This document shows, piece by piece, positions 15,072 through 23,765 of a stretch of DNA of 33,832 nucleotides. Source of the stretch: Planctomycetota bacterium (GTDB taxonomy: Bacteria > Planctomycetota > UBA1135); NCBI GenBank assembly GCA_002705055.1, contig PAHY01000010.1:1-33832 (forward strand), given 5' to 3'. The notes under the pieces were generated by a model. That model saw only the letters and a list, made by a program, of their open reading frames with translations. It ran no database searches and had not been told where the DNA came from. Positions within the stretch are counted from its first letter, which is position 1. Every line of letters begins with the position of its first letter. Position numbers and translations under genes: made by a program.

Positions 15072-18000
15072 CTAGTCGGCAGCCGCGTCGAGCTGTTCTT
15101 GACTCAACTCCAGCACGATGGTCTGCCGTTCGGCCTGGTCGGCAACCCTGATGTTGGTGAAAGGACTGCCGCCAGCCCACAGAACTGGGGTGGGCGGCGC
15201 GGCTTCGCCGGCCTGCGAGCGATTGTAGGCGCGCACCAGGCCCAGCATGTACGTCCCGGCGAGGGGCAGCTCGGCCTCCCAGCTCGCGACCCCAGGCTGC
15301 GTCTGCTCCAGGCGTTGATCCGCGCCGCCCGAGCCGAAGTCATCAGGAAGCTTGCGGAGGTGCAGCTGCCACTCCCCCGCCGGCAGCGTCACGCCCTCGG
15401 GCAGACGGAAGCGCACCGGCACCCCACGCTCGAGGCGGATCGTCTCGTCGCCGCGGATGACCCGCGCCGGCAGCGAGCGATACCCGGGAGCCTCAAAGGA
15501 GGCCAGAATCTGATCGCTCGGGGTGAGCAGGGTCATCACCCCGCTGCCCGCCGTCCCGACGCCTTCGTCCGGGAACATCACCGAAACGCGCTCGGGCTGC
15601 TCGCCCGCCGGCCCCTGGAACTGCAAGCGATGGACGAAGATCCGCCCACGCAGGTCCAGCGGATCGCAGCCGGGCGGCACGATCGCTTCGCCGCTGCGCA
15701 GCTCAAACCAATCCGAGCGGAACAGCTCGAGGCGCCCGGAGCCGCCGAGCACGAGCTGCGCCGCGCCGTCCGGCAGCGAACCGCGCGAGAAGCGGCCGTT
15801 CTCCTGATCGATCTCGATCCAATGCTCGCTGGTCTCTTCGCCCATCGGCGTGACCTCGAGGCGCAGGTGCAGCAGCCGCGCGCGGACCTCGGGATCGAGC
15901 AGCAGGCGGCCGGCGATGCGGGCCTGCGTGCCCAGCGAGACGGTCAGATCGGAACGCCCCACCGCCAGCTCGACCGGCGTCGCATCCCCGCTGTTCGCCG
16001 TGCCCACCTGCGGCGGCGAGACGTATCCGTGCAGAGTCACGCCATCGGCCAGCCCCGTGCCGCGCACTTCAAAACGCCCCTCCGCGTCGGCCTTGAAGTT
16101 GAGCCAGATCTGATCGTCTTCGCCCTGCGGCCACGGCGCGGGCACGCGCAGGTCCAGCTCGGCGAAGGGCAGCGGCTGGCCGTCGGCCCCCAGCACGGTG
16201 CCGGCGCAGATCAGCTGCTCGCCGAGCACCAGCTCGCCAACTTTCTGCGCACCGGCCTCCGCGACGATGTCCCAGCTCGCGACTCCCCAGCGCCCGCGAC
16301 CCTCGGCAAGCTCGAGCAGGACGAGCATCATCCGCGCGTCCGCCGGGCTCGGGCCGCTCTCGTCGAGCAGCCGATCCTGCAGGAAGGAGACGGTGCCGTC
16401 CGAGCGCGCGCTGGTGCGGCTGCTGATCGGATCCGGGTCCAACCCCGGAGCGAGCACGACCTGCTTCAGACTGAAAGTGCCCTCGGTCACTAGCGCGCGC
16501 TGATGGTCACGCACCTCCAGCTGAGCCACCGTCGGCTCGGGCGGGGCACCGAGCAGGAGCTCCACCTCCTGCCCTGGCTGAATCGGCCCCATGCCGATGA
16601 CCTCGACCGCCTCACGCTGCCCGGCGCCCTGGATCCAGGCCACGAGCTGGGTGTTCAGCGCGACGCGCTCGAACCGCGCTTCGCCGTTTCGCACCCACTG
16701 CATCTGCGTGCCGCGCTGAGCATTGCGACGCGGGAGGTCGCCTTCGGCCGCGGCGGCGACGTGCTCCTGGAGCTGCACCGCTTTGCCGTCGGGGATCGGC
16801 GTCCCGTCCGGGCGCCGCACCTTGACCCGCACCGAGCCCGTCGCGGGGAGTCGCAGCGAGATCTGACCTGCAGGCGGATCGCTCAAGGCGAACTCATGCG
16901 CCACGACGCCGCCCGGAATCGGCACCGCGATGCGGTGAATCAGGTTGGGATTGCCCTCGGCGAGGCGGTCCTGCAGGTTGCGAAAGTGCGCGATGCCCTG
17001 CTCATCCGTCATGGCGGGCGTCAGCCACTGCGCGAAGTCATCGCCGAAGGCCTCCTGGTACTCCACGCGCTGGTGCGGAACGGGGCGACCGAGCGCGTCC
17101 TCGACCAGGACGCGGAATGACACCGACGGCCGCAGCAGCAGCTCCACTTCGGTGCCGCCGTCCGTCGCCGGGTCCTCCATCAGATAGGTCGAAGCCCACT
17201 CCTCGCCGGCGCGCGCGCCGAGGTAGGCATAGCTCTTGCGCGGCGGCAGCGTGACGCGGCCTTCGCCGTCGGTGCGCGAGGCTTCGCCGTAGCGCTCGAG
17301 CAGGGTCTCCGTGTCTTCATAGCGCGAGAAAAGATCGCGGTTCCAGTCGCGGTCCTTCTCGCTGGCGCGGTCGAAGTACCAGACGACCGCGTCCTTCACC
17401 GGCTCGAGCGTGCTGGCATCGCGAACGACCACCCGCAGCGCCCGCGGGTCGGTGCTTGTGTCTGCCGTGGCCGAAGAGGCTTCCACTTCGGAGCGCTCCG
17501 CCGCCCCGGCCGCGGGCGCTTCCACGACCGACATCGGCTCCGGCGCAGACGGAAGCTGCGCTTCCACGGCGGCTGGATCGCGGCCTTCCTCGACGAGGTC
17601 GCCGGGCGCGGTCAGAACGGAATACACCGGGATCGCCAACGCCAGCACGGCGGCAGCAGCCAGAAACTTGGTCTTGGTGGTCATCGCAATCGCTCCTGCA
17701 ATCACAGGGGGAACCGCCGCCGTCGTGGCAGGCGGTGCGAAGACCAGACAACGCGCTTTCCAGCTCTCGCCGAAGCGGCCGCGCATCTGTTCGCGCAGCA
17801 GCTCGAGGCCGCGCCGAATACGTGTGGCCGCGGTAGGCACCGGCACGCTCTGCCGCTTGGCCACCTCCGCCACCGACAGCTCCTCGACAAAGCGCAGATA
17901 GATCGCGGAAGCGTAGGGTTCCTGGAGCTTGCCGATGCCTTCGGCCAGCGCCTGGAAGGTCTCCATCCGCTCGGCGATCTCGCCCGGCGTCTGCGGCGGC

Positions 18001-18299
18001 GCCTGACGTGGGCCGGCTCCGCTCTCGTGGTCGGCCGCGCGTCGGAAGCGCTCGTGCCGCGCGGTCGCGCGGCCCTCACTGCGCCCCCGCTGCGCCGCGA
18101 CGCTGCGCACCACGGTCGCCAACCAGGCGCGCAGATTGCCGGCGTGCTTCGGCGGGGATTCCAGCGCCCGACGCCAGGTCTCCTGCTCGACGTCCTCCGC
18201 CGCCGTGGCGTCGGCCACCAGGCTGCGCGCCAGCGCGCGCACCCAGCCGCTGTGTGCCAGCAGGGCTTCGGGGTCGGGTCGGAGAGTGCCGTCTGTCAT
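15072..18299 (-). CDS. Membrane-tethered ECF sigma factor with large extracytoplasmic region (sigma fusion C)
   Basis: A 1075-residue protein. Sigma2 is at about 12-80 (LLAHSGWVRALARSLV, DVEQETWRRALESPP, NLRAWLATVVRS). A Arg/Ala-rich linker leads to sigma4 (about 112-182; ELSVAEVAKRQSVPVPTAA, a less canonical recognition helix). The motif WKARCLVFAP (180-189) precedes Met206-Thr-Thr-Lys and a transmembrane helix at about 212-231. An acidic linker precedes beta domains including VVVRDASTLEPVKDAVVWYF (as in fusion A) and a regulatory-like module near 695-780. An in-frame GTG lies four codons upstream, but the ATG at 18299, preceded by GGGGAAGACC as in fusion A, is preferred. It is first in the presumed operon C-asnB-B-A and divergent from the VOC genes. 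Confidence 0.85.
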   Translation of the reverse strand: MTDGTLRPDPEALLAHSGWVRALARSLVADATAAEDVEQETWRRALESPPKHAGNLRAWLATVVRSVAAQRGRSEGRATARHERFRRAADHESGAGPRQAPPQTPGEIAERMETFQALAEGIGKLQEPYASAIYLRFVEELSVAEVAKRQSVPVPTAATRIRRGLELLREQMRGRFGESWKARCLVFAPPATTAAVPPVIAGAIAMTTKTKFLAAAAVLALAIPVYSVLTAPGDLVEEGRDPAAVEAQLPSAPEPMSVVEAPAAGAAERSEVEASSATADTSTDPRALRVVVRDASTLEPVKDAVVWYFDRASEKDRDWNRDLFSRYEDTETLLERYGEASRTDGEGRVTLPPRKSYAYLGARAGEEWASTYLMEDPATDGGTEVELLLRPSVSFRVLVEDALGRPVPHQRVEYQEAFGDDFAQWLTPAMTDEQGIAHFRNLQDRLAEGNPNLIHRIAVPIPGGVVAHEFALSDPPAGQISLRLPATGSVRVKVRRPDGTPIPDGKAVQLQEHVAAAAEGDLPRRNAQRGTQMQWVRNGEARFERVALNTQLVAWIQGAGQREAVEVIGMGPIQPGQEVELLLGAPPEPTVAQLEVRDHQRALVTEGTFSLKQVVLAPGLDPDPISSRTSARSDGTVSFLQDRLLDESGPSPADARMMLVLLELAEGRGRWGVASWDIVAEAGAQKVGELVLGEQLICAGTVLGADGQPLPFAELDLRVPAPWPQGEDDQIWLNFKADAEGRFEVRGTGLADGVTLHGYVSPPQVGTANSGDATPVELAVGRSDLTVSLGTQARIAGRLLLDPEVRARLLHLRLEVTPMGEETSEHWIEIDQENGRFSRGSLPDGAAQLVLGGSGRLELFRSDWFELRSGEAIVPPGCDPLDLRGRIFVHRLQFQGPAGEQPERVSVMFPDEGVGTAGSGVMTLLTPSDQILASFEAPGYRSLPARVIRGDETIRLERGVPVRFRLPEGVTLPAGEWQLHLRKLPDDFGSGGADQRLEQTQPGVASWEAELPLAGTYMLGLVRAYNRSQAGEAAPPTPVLWAGGSPFTNIRVADQAERQTIVLELSQEQLDAAAD

Positions 18300-18361
18300 G
18301 GTCTTCCCCACGCCAATGCCGCCGACGCGGCCCGCAATTGCGAGAATCCAGGAAAACTGCC

Positions 18362-18379
18362 ACCGCCCAGAATGGCGGT
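18362..18379 (-). promoter_or_regulatory. Inverted repeat in the sigma fusion C / VOC intergenic region
   Basis: ACCGCC and GGCGGT pair around a six-base loop, between the divergent starts at 18299 and 18407. A related element lies ahead of sigma fusion A (10027-10043). It could be an operator or a 5' leader hairpin. Confidence 0.35.
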
Positions 18380-18406
18380 TGCGCCCTAGTCTAGGCGGAA
18401 TCCCGA

Positions 18407-18775
18407 ATGCTCATGCGGATCCAGTACTCCATCCTCTTCGTCAGCGACATGCAGCGCGCGGTCGCCTTCTACCGCGATGTCCTGGGCCTGCCGCTGCGCT
18501 TTGAGTCGCCGCACTGGACCGAGTTCGCGACCGAGGGCGCCAGCCTCGCGCTGCACCTGGCCGACCAGGCTGCCACCCCGCTGCCCCCGACCGCCGCGCC
18601 GCAGTGCCGGCCGGGCTTCCAGGTCGAGGACCTGGATGCCTTCCACGCCCGCATGCTCGAGCACGAGGTGCGCTGCCTGGACGAGCCCCGCGAGGTCTAC
18701 GGCTCGCGCGTGGCGCTCTACGCCGACCCGGATGGTCTGCCCTTTGGCGTCAGCGCGCCGGCGCCTTCAGCCTGA
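18407..18775 (+). CDS. VOC-superfamily (glyoxalase/bleomycin-resistance-like) protein 1
   Basis: A 122-residue single VOC domain. It opens IQYSILFVSDMQRAVAFYRD, then VLGLPLRFESPHWTEFATEG, and closes with EVYGSRVALYADPDGLPFGV, the usual beta-alpha-beta-beta-beta ends. The family includes glyoxalase I, dioxygenases and antibiotic-binding proteins, and nothing here identifies the substrate. The ATGs at 18407 and 18413 are both possible. It is followed almost without gap by a second VOC gene, so the two are cotranscribed and could form a heterodimer. Divergent from sigma fusion C. Confidence 0.8.
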   Translation: MLMRIQYSILFVSDMQRAVAFYRDVLGLPLRFESPHWTEFATEGASLALHLADQAATPLPPTAAPQCRPGFQVEDLDAFHARMLEHEVRCLDEPREVYGSRVALYADPDGLPFGVSAPAPSA

Positions 18776-18783
18776 GGATGACC

Positions 18784-19173
18784 ATGTCCGAAGCGAAACC
18801 CGAGCTCCTCGACACCATCCCCTACGTCTGGGTCGCGGACGTCAAGCAGGCCATTCCCTTTTATCGCGACAAGCTCGGCTTCGAGGTCGAGTTCGAGTTC
18901 TACTGGGTATCGGAAGGAGCGCGCTACGGGCTCGCGCTGATGAACCGCGACAAGATCACGCTGCACCTGCGCGTCTGCGAGTGCGGAGACGGACGGCATA
19001 CCGGCACCTCCTTCTATCAGGTCCTCATGAAGGGCATCGACGCCCTGCATGCCGAATACGAACAGGCCGGCGCCAAGATCCTGTTCCCGCCGACCACCCA
19101 AGATTGGGGTGTGCGCGATTTCCAGGTTGAGGACCCGGAAGGCAACCGGATCTACTTCTTCGAGGATGTCTAG
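18784..19173 (+). CDS. VOC-superfamily protein 2
   Basis: A 129-residue VOC domain. It opens LDTIPYVWVADVKQAIPFYR, then DKLGFEVEFEFYWV, and ends DFQVEDPEGNRIYFFEDV, where the Glu-Asp-Pro-Glu-Gly-Asn turn is typical of bleomycin-resistance-like members. A GAGG Shine-Dalgarno site at 18774-18777 fits the ATG at 18784; the alternative ATG at 18778 is too close to it. That GAGG overlaps the stop of the first VOC gene, which suggests translational coupling. The substrate cannot be stated. Confidence 0.8.
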   Translation: MSEAKPELLDTIPYVWVADVKQAIPFYRDKLGFEVEFEFYWVSEGARYGLALMNRDKITLHLRVCECGDGRHTGTSFYQVLMKGIDALHAEYEQAGAKILFPPTTQDWGVRDFQVEDPEGNRIYFFEDV

Positions 19174-19182
19174 CCCGCAGCG

Positions 19183-20037
19183 CTAGTCATCCGACCACAT
19201 CGCCTTGTCGTTCTTGTACTCGTTCCAGAACTTGGTCCAGTCGAGGCTGGTCGAGTAGCTCTTGCCGGTGAGTGACTTGAGCGCAGCCATCAGCGGCCCC
19301 TTGACCTTGCCCCAGATACGTGGGCCGTTGATGTTCTCGCCGCCCTGGCCGCGCGAGCGGTAGGACTCGACGGCGCGGACCAGCTTCTCGGTGCACTCGC
19401 GGCGGATCTTGCCCGGCGCCTTGTCGTAGTGCAGAAAGGCCTTGCCCACCCCGACCACGACCTCTTCCAGGTGGTGATCGAGCAGGTCGAGCAGAGCTTC
19501 GTACTGCTCGTAGTCGCGCGTGCGACCGATCTCTTCGACGCAGCGGCCGCGGAAGCCGCCGTCGCGCGAGAAGCGCTTGTCCTCGAAGATCTCCCAGAGG
19601 TACTCGCTGCCATGCTCGCCCATGTTGCCGAAGGCGGTGATGCCGCGGCGCCAGACCTGCATGTGCTGATCGTTGACCTCCTTGCGGTAGCGGAAGGCCG
19701 CCCACACGCCCTTGGCCAGCTCCTCCTGCGTGTCGACCTCGGCCTTGATCAGCTTCTTCCAGTCCGAGGCCTTGCCCTCGCCGGACTCCAGCTTGTCGAA
19801 GGCGCGCAGCGCCCGGTCGGCGCTGGCGGCGTAGCGCTTCTGCAGATCATCGATGCCGAAGACCAGCAGATCGGGGACCGCCTTCTTGTCCTTGGCCAAC
19901 TTGACGAAGACCTCGACGGCCTCTTCATCCGTGAGATCCTGCGCGTACCGTGGCGCCGGCTGAAGCGACGCTTCCGGCGAATCGGAAGCACCCGGCCCCA
20001 GCAGAAAGGGAAGCAGAGCGATGGCGGCGAATCCCAT
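19183..20037 (-). CDS. Secreted protein of unknown function
   Basis: A 284-residue protein with an N-terminal signal (MGFAAIALLPFLLGPGAS). The rest is predominantly helical and charged, with many Lys/Glu pairs and paired helices such as YEQYEALLDLLDHHLEEVVV that resemble HEAT-type repeats. It ends in a Trp/Lys-rich tail (WTKFWNEYKNDKAMW) seen in planctomycete-type secreted proteins. I do not recognise a named family. It is likely periplasmic or envelope-associated. It lies 50 bases downstream of yjdM, separated by two hairpins, and converges with the VOC pair. Confidence 0.6.
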   Translation of the reverse strand: MGFAAIALLPFLLGPGASDSPEASLQPAPRYAQDLTDEEAVEVFVKLAKDKKAVPDLLVFGIDDLQKRYAASADRALRAFDKLESGEGKASDWKKLIKAEVDTQEELAKGVWAAFRYRKEVNDQHMQVWRRGITAFGNMGEHGSEYLWEIFEDKRFSRDGGFRGRCVEEIGRTRDYEQYEALLDLLDHHLEEVVVGVGKAFLHYDKAPGKIRRECTEKLVRAVESYRSRGQGGENINGPRIWGKVKGPLMAALKSLTGKSYSTSLDWTKFWNEYKNDKAMWSDD

Positions 20038-20054
20038 GCCTCCATCCTACCCCA

Positions 20055-20092
20055 CCCCTTGCGGGGGGTTCCTAGGCGCCGGCGCGCCTAGG
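20055..20092 (-). terminator. Two tandem hairpins after yjdM
   Basis: CCTAGGCGC and GCGCCTAGG (20071-20092) form a perfect nine-base stem that includes the yjdM stop codon. A second CCCC/GGGG stem (20055-20066) follows on the minus strand. There is no T-tract, but the position directly at the end of yjdM suits termination or RNA end protection. Confidence 0.45.
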
Positions 20093-20429
20093 CCTTGCGC
20101 ACGAACTCCGACTTCAGCCGCATCGCGCCGAAGCCCGGGATCTTGCAGTCGATGTCGTGATCGCCGTCGACCAGCCGGATGTTCTTAACCTTGGTGCCGA
20201 CCTTCACCGAGTTGGAAGAGCCGCGCACTTTAAGGTCCTTGATCAGCACCACGGTGTCGCCGTCGGCCAGCCGCGTGCCGTTGGCGTCGTGAATCACCAG
20301 GCCGCCTTCCTCCTCGGCCGCCGCGGCTTCATCCGGCGACCACTCGTGCCCACACTCCGGGCAGACCAGAAAGTCGCGATCCTCGTAGGTGTACGCGGAG
20401 GAGCATTGCGGACAGGGCGGCAGAGTCAT
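20088..20429 (-). CDS. yjdM: YjdM (PhnA-type) zinc-ribbon protein
   Basis: A 113-residue protein matching the YjdM/PhnA family in length and order. An N-terminal zinc ribbon has Cys6, Cys9, Cys23 and Cys26 (CPQC and CPECGHEW). A C-terminal SH3-like PhnA domain contains [37 protein letters not shown] and the closing [14 protein letters not shown]. Despite the historical name 'alkylphosphonate uptake protein' its function is not settled. The ATG at 20429 gives the family length; the longer frame adds 45 unrelated residues. It is divergent from the esterase/fucosidase gene with 43 bases between the starts. Confidence 0.88.
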   Translation of the reverse strand: MTLPPCPQCSSAYTYEDRDFLVCPECGHEWSPDEAAAAEEEGGLVIHDANGTRLADGDTVVLIKDLKVRGSSNSVKVGTKVKNIRLVDGDHDIDCKIPGFGAMRLKSEFVRKA

Positions 20430-20472
20430 CAATCGGCGCGCACGCTGCGGTGCGGGCGGGCATGATACGGGC

Positions 20473-23400
20473 ATGCTCGCGACGCTGCTGTTGACGCTCT
20501 GCGCCCAGGCCAGCCAGGACGGCCTGCATTGGCACGATGCCACCACCCTGGGTCTGGAGGGCAAGGGCTGGACCGAGACCGCGCTCCCCTATGACCGGCT
20601 CCCCGCCGACGCCGAAGGGGTCGTCCGCGACCGCGTTTGGCAGCTTTCGCGGCAGAGCGCCGGCCTGGTGCTGCGCTTCAGCACCGACTCGCGCGAGATT
20701 CACGCGCGCTGGAAGCTGGCCGACAGCAATCTGTCGATCCCGCATATGTCGGCGAGCGCCAAGTCGGGCCTCGATCTCTATGGCCGCTTCGGAGAGGAGT
20801 GGCGCTGGATCGGCGCGACCAAGCCGAGCTCCGTCGAGCAGCAGGTCACGCTGGCACGCGGCCTGCCGGCCGGGATGCGCGACTACCTGCTGTATCTGCC
20901 GCTCTACAACCAGACGCTGTCGCTCGAGATCGGCCTGAAGCAGGGCAGCTTCGCGCGGCCCACCGAGCGCCCGGAGCTCGCGAGCTTCGGCCGCCCCAGC
21001 CGAGCGCTGCCGATCGTGTTCTATGGCACCTCGATCACCCACGGCGCCAGCGCCTCGCGCCCCGGCATGACGCACAGCGCGATCCTGGGGCGCCGACTGA
21101 ATCACAGCGTGATCAACCTCGGCTTCTCGGGGAATGGCCGCATGGAGATTGAACTGGCCGAGCTGCTCGCGCAGATCCCGGCACGGCTCTATTCCATCGA
21201 CTGCCTGCCCAATATGGGGCCGCAGATGGTCGCCGAGCGCGCGGCACCTTTTGTGCGCCGCCTGCGGGAGCTGCGCCCGGACACGCCGATTCTGCTGGTC
21301 GAGGATCGCATCAACACCAACGCGCACGTCAACCCGGGGCGCGCCGCGCATCATGCCGGCAATCGGCGCGCGCTGCGCACCGCCTATGAGACGCTGCTCG
21401 ACGAAGGCGTCGAGCACTTGCACTACCTGCGCGGCGCGGAGCTGCTGGGCGACGACTACGAGGCTGCCGTGGATGGCTCGCACCCGACCGATCTCGGCTT
21501 CATGCGCATGGCGGATGCCTTTGAGCCGGTGATCCGGGAAGCGCTGCGCCCGTTCGCGCCGGATGACACGCCCAACGCCGTCGTGCCCAGCGCCGCCCAG
21601 CTGGATTGGCATCGGCTGCGGTACTACGCCTTCGTGCACTTCAATATGAACACCTTCACCGGCATCGAGTGGGGTCATGGCGATGAGTCACCGCAGACCT
21701 TCGCCCCCACCGAGTTCGACGCCCGGCAGTGGTGCCGCATCTTCAAGGAGGCCGGCATGAAGGCCGTCATCCTGACCGCCAAGCATCACGACGGCTTCTG
21801 CCTGTGGCCGAGCGCTGAGACCGAACACGATGTCGAGAACTCGCCATGGAAGAACGGCCGCGGCGACGTGCTGCGCGAGCTCTCCGAAGCCTGCACCGAG
21901 TACGGCCTGAAGTTCGGCGTCTACCTGTCGCCCTGGGATCGCAACCACCCGCTGTACGGAACCGGCGACCCCTACAACCAGGCCTTCGCCCGTCAGCTGA
22001 CCGAGGTGCTGACACAGTACGGCCCTGTCTTTGAGGTGTGGTTCGATGGCGCAAACGGCGAGGGGCCAAACGGCAAGAAGCAGGAGTACGACTGGGATCT
22101 GTTCCACGCGACGGTCTATCGCCATCAGCCAGACGCGATCATCTTCAGCGATTCCGGCCCCGGCTGCCGCTGGGTGGGTAATGAGCGCGGATTCGCTGGC
22201 GAGACCAACTGGAACACGCTTAACGCCGCGGACTACTTCCCGGGAACCCCGCGCTACCGCGAGCTCACTGAAGGCAATCGTGGCGGCACCCACTGGATCC
22301 CGGGCGAGGCCGATGTCTCGATCCGGCCCGGCTGGTACTACCGCGCGAGCGAGGATGACCGGGTCAAGAGCATCGATGATCTGCTCGCCATCTGGTACGG
22401 CTCGGTCGGCCGCGGCGCCAACCTGCTGCTGAACATTCCGGTGGATCCACGCGGGATCGTGCATGAGAACGACGCTGCTCGGCTGCTCGAGTTCGGCGAC
22501 ACGCTGCGCGCGATGTTCGCTGAGGATCTGGCGCAGCGCCCCGGCGTGGCCTCGGCGGCGACGCAGGACAACCCGCAGTGGTTCGGCAACGTCTTCGACG
22601 ATGATCTCGACACCTATTGGATCGCCGGCGAGAACCAGCGCTTCATCGTCCGCTTTGATCCGCCGGTGATCGTCGACCACATCGCGCTGCAGGAGGCGAT
22701 TCAGCTGGGCCAGCGCGTGGCCGCCTTCCGCGTCGAGTCCGAGGGCGTCGAGATTGCCCGCGGCACCACGATCGGCGCGAATCGTCTGCTGTCGTTTGAG
22801 GCGGTCAAGACGCGGCGGCTGGAGGTCATCTTCGAGGACAGCGATGGCACCCCGACGCTGGCCGGCCTGCAGCTCTACAACGTGCCTTCGGAGGTTGAAC
22901 TGGTCGCAGGCGAGACCGAGTTTCTCGATGCGCAGATGATCGAGATCCGCGCCCGCAATGATCGCTACGCCCAGGTCCACTACACCCTGGATGGCAGCGA
23001 ACCCAACCTGAACGCGCCGCTGGCCACGCAGCCGATCACCCTCTCGAAGAGCTGCACCCTGCGCGCCCGCGCCTACGACCAGGGCCGCGCCGCGCCGCGC
23101 GAACTCCGCGTCGAGTTCCGACGCATCGACCCGAAGGACCTGCGTCAGGCGACCCAGTTCTTTCGCGCCCCCGATCCAGGCCTGGCCTATGCGGCCTTCG
23201 AAGGAGGTTGGCAGACCCTGGACCAGATGGCGGAGCGCGAACCCAAGATCACCGGCAGCATCGCCGCCCCCAGCCTGATGCCGCTCCCCCGCGACGAGAT
23301 GGCCGCCCTGGCCTTCACCGGCTGGATTCAGGTGCCGCGCGATGGCATCTACACCTTCAGCACAAGCAGCGACGACGGCAGCCGCTTCTACATCGGCGAG

Positions 23401-23589
23401 CAGCGCGTGGTTGAGAACGACGGCCTGCACGGGCCGGAGATCCGCAGCGGCCGCATCGGCCTGCAGGAAGGCTGGCATCCGGTGAGAATTGAGTATTTCA
23501 ACGCACGAGGGGGGAAGTCGCTCAGCCTGCAGTGGGCCGGCCCGGGCTTCGCGCTTGCTCCGATTCCCAGCTCCGTCTGGGCCCACTAG
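20473..23589 (+). CDS. Modular secreted SGNH esterase and GH29-type alpha-L-fucosidase
   Basis: A 1038-residue protein with a short signal ([17 protein letters not shown]). A beta domain (about 25-175) precedes an SGNH hydrolase: Ser187 in GTSITHG, Asp334 and His337 in DGSHPTD. A GH29 fucosidase barrel spans about 380-690 ([32 protein letters not shown]), with the probable nucleophile Asp525 in [12 protein letters not shown] discoidin-like F5/8-type region follows (about 695-820), then a chitobiase-like C-terminal module (YTLDGSEPN from 837) and a PA14 module (about 905-1030, [19 protein letters not shown]). It should act outside the cell on fucosylated and esterified polysaccharide such as algal glycans; the substrate is inferred. 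The start at 20473 is set by the signal. Confidence 0.87.
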   Translation: MLATLLLTLCAQASQDGLHWHDATTLGLEGKGWTETALPYDRLPADAEGVVRDRVWQLSRQSAGLVLRFSTDSREIHARWKLADSNLSIPHMSASAKSGLDLYGRFGEEWRWIGATKPSSVEQQVTLARGLPAGMRDYLLYLPLYNQTLSLEIGLKQGSFARPTERPELASFGRPSRALPIVFYGTSITHGASASRPGMTHSAILGRRLNHSVINLGFSGNGRMEIELAELLAQIPARLYSIDCLPNMGPQMVAERAAPFVRRLRELRPDTPILLVEDRINTNAHVNPGRAAHHAGNRRALRTAYETLLDEGVEHLHYLRGAELLGDDYEAAVDGSHPTDLGFMRMADAFEPVIREALRPFAPDDTPNAVVPSAAQLDWHRLRYYAFVHFNMNTFTGIEWGHGDESPQTFAPTEFDARQWCRIFKEAGMKAVILTAKHHDGFCLWPSAETEHDVENSPWKNGRGDVLRELSEACTEYGLKFGVYLSPWDRNHPLYGTGDPYNQAFARQLTEVLTQYGPVFEVWFDGANGEGPNGKKQEYDWDLFHATVYRHQPDAIIFSDSGPGCRWVGNERGFAGETNWNTLNAADYFPGTPRYRELTEGNRGGTHWIPGEADVSIRPGWYYRASEDDRVKSIDDLLAIWYGSVGRGANLLLNIPVDPRGIVHENDAARLLEFGDTLRAMFAEDLAQRPGVASAATQDNPQWFGNVFDDDLDTYWIAGENQRFIVRFDPPVIVDHIALQEAIQLGQRVAAFRVESEGVEIARGTTIGANRLLSFEAVKTRRLEVIFEDSDGTPTLAGLQLYNVPSEVELVAGETEFLDAQMIEIRARNDRYAQVHYTLDGSEPNLNAPLATQPITLSKSCTLRARAYDQGRAAPRELRVEFRRIDPKDLRQATQFFRAPDPGLAYAAFEGGWQTLDQMAEREPKITGSIAAPSLMPLPRDEMAALAFTGWIQVPRDGIYTFSTSSDDGSRFYIGEQRVVENDGLHGPEIRSGRIGLQEGWHPVRIEYFNARGGKSLSLQWAGPGFALAPIPSSVWAH

Positions 23590-23652
23590 AGGCTGCCCCC
23601 CTTCATTGGGCTTTTTCTCCCGAACCCCTTTCAAAACAATCAGTTAGATCCT

Positions 23653-23684
23653 GATTCTCAGCCCAGGGGGCCGAGATGAGAATC
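23653..23684 (-). repeat. Inverted repeat beside the solo element end
   Basis: GATTCTCA and TGAGAATC form an eight-base perfect stem with a 16-base loop, 39 bases inward of the solo terminal motif at 23724-23749. In the right-hand element copy the stem-loop is 34 bases inward, so spacing is similar although the stem sequence differs. A TTGTTT follows on the minus strand, as at the transposase start, but it runs into TGA one base later. It could also serve as a terminator for the esterase/fucosidase gene. Confidence 0.4.
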
Positions 23685-23723
23685 TGAACGCAAGCCGCTG
23701 GTGGGCAAGGGCTTCGGGAGGCC

Positions 23724-23749
23724 CGAGCACACTCATGGGGGTCAGACTC
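23724..23749 (-). repeat. Solo copy of the transposable-element terminus
   Basis: The 19-base core actcatgggggtcagactc (23731-23749) is identical to 114-132 and to the reverse complement of 33521-33539. Four or five adjacent bases (cgagc) also match. Beyond that, similarity stops and no transposase frame follows. It is 16 bases upstream of the endonuclease start and is preceded, on the minus strand, by CTAG. It reads as a remnant of an old insertion or the end of a diverged relative. Confidence 0.65.
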
Positions 23750-23765
23750 CTAGAATGTCGCTTCC

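Noticed and set aside
13043..15151. 702-codon open frame on the plus strand opposite asnB and part of sigma fusion B
   Set aside because: It is antisense to a clear asparagine synthetase and has Arg/Val/Ala/Gln-rich composition with no domain; long antisense frames are expected at this GC content.
21688..23634. 648-codon open frame on the minus strand opposite the esterase/fucosidase
   Set aside because: The plus-strand frame carries all catalytic motifs; the antisense product is low in motifs and rich in Ala/Val/Arg.
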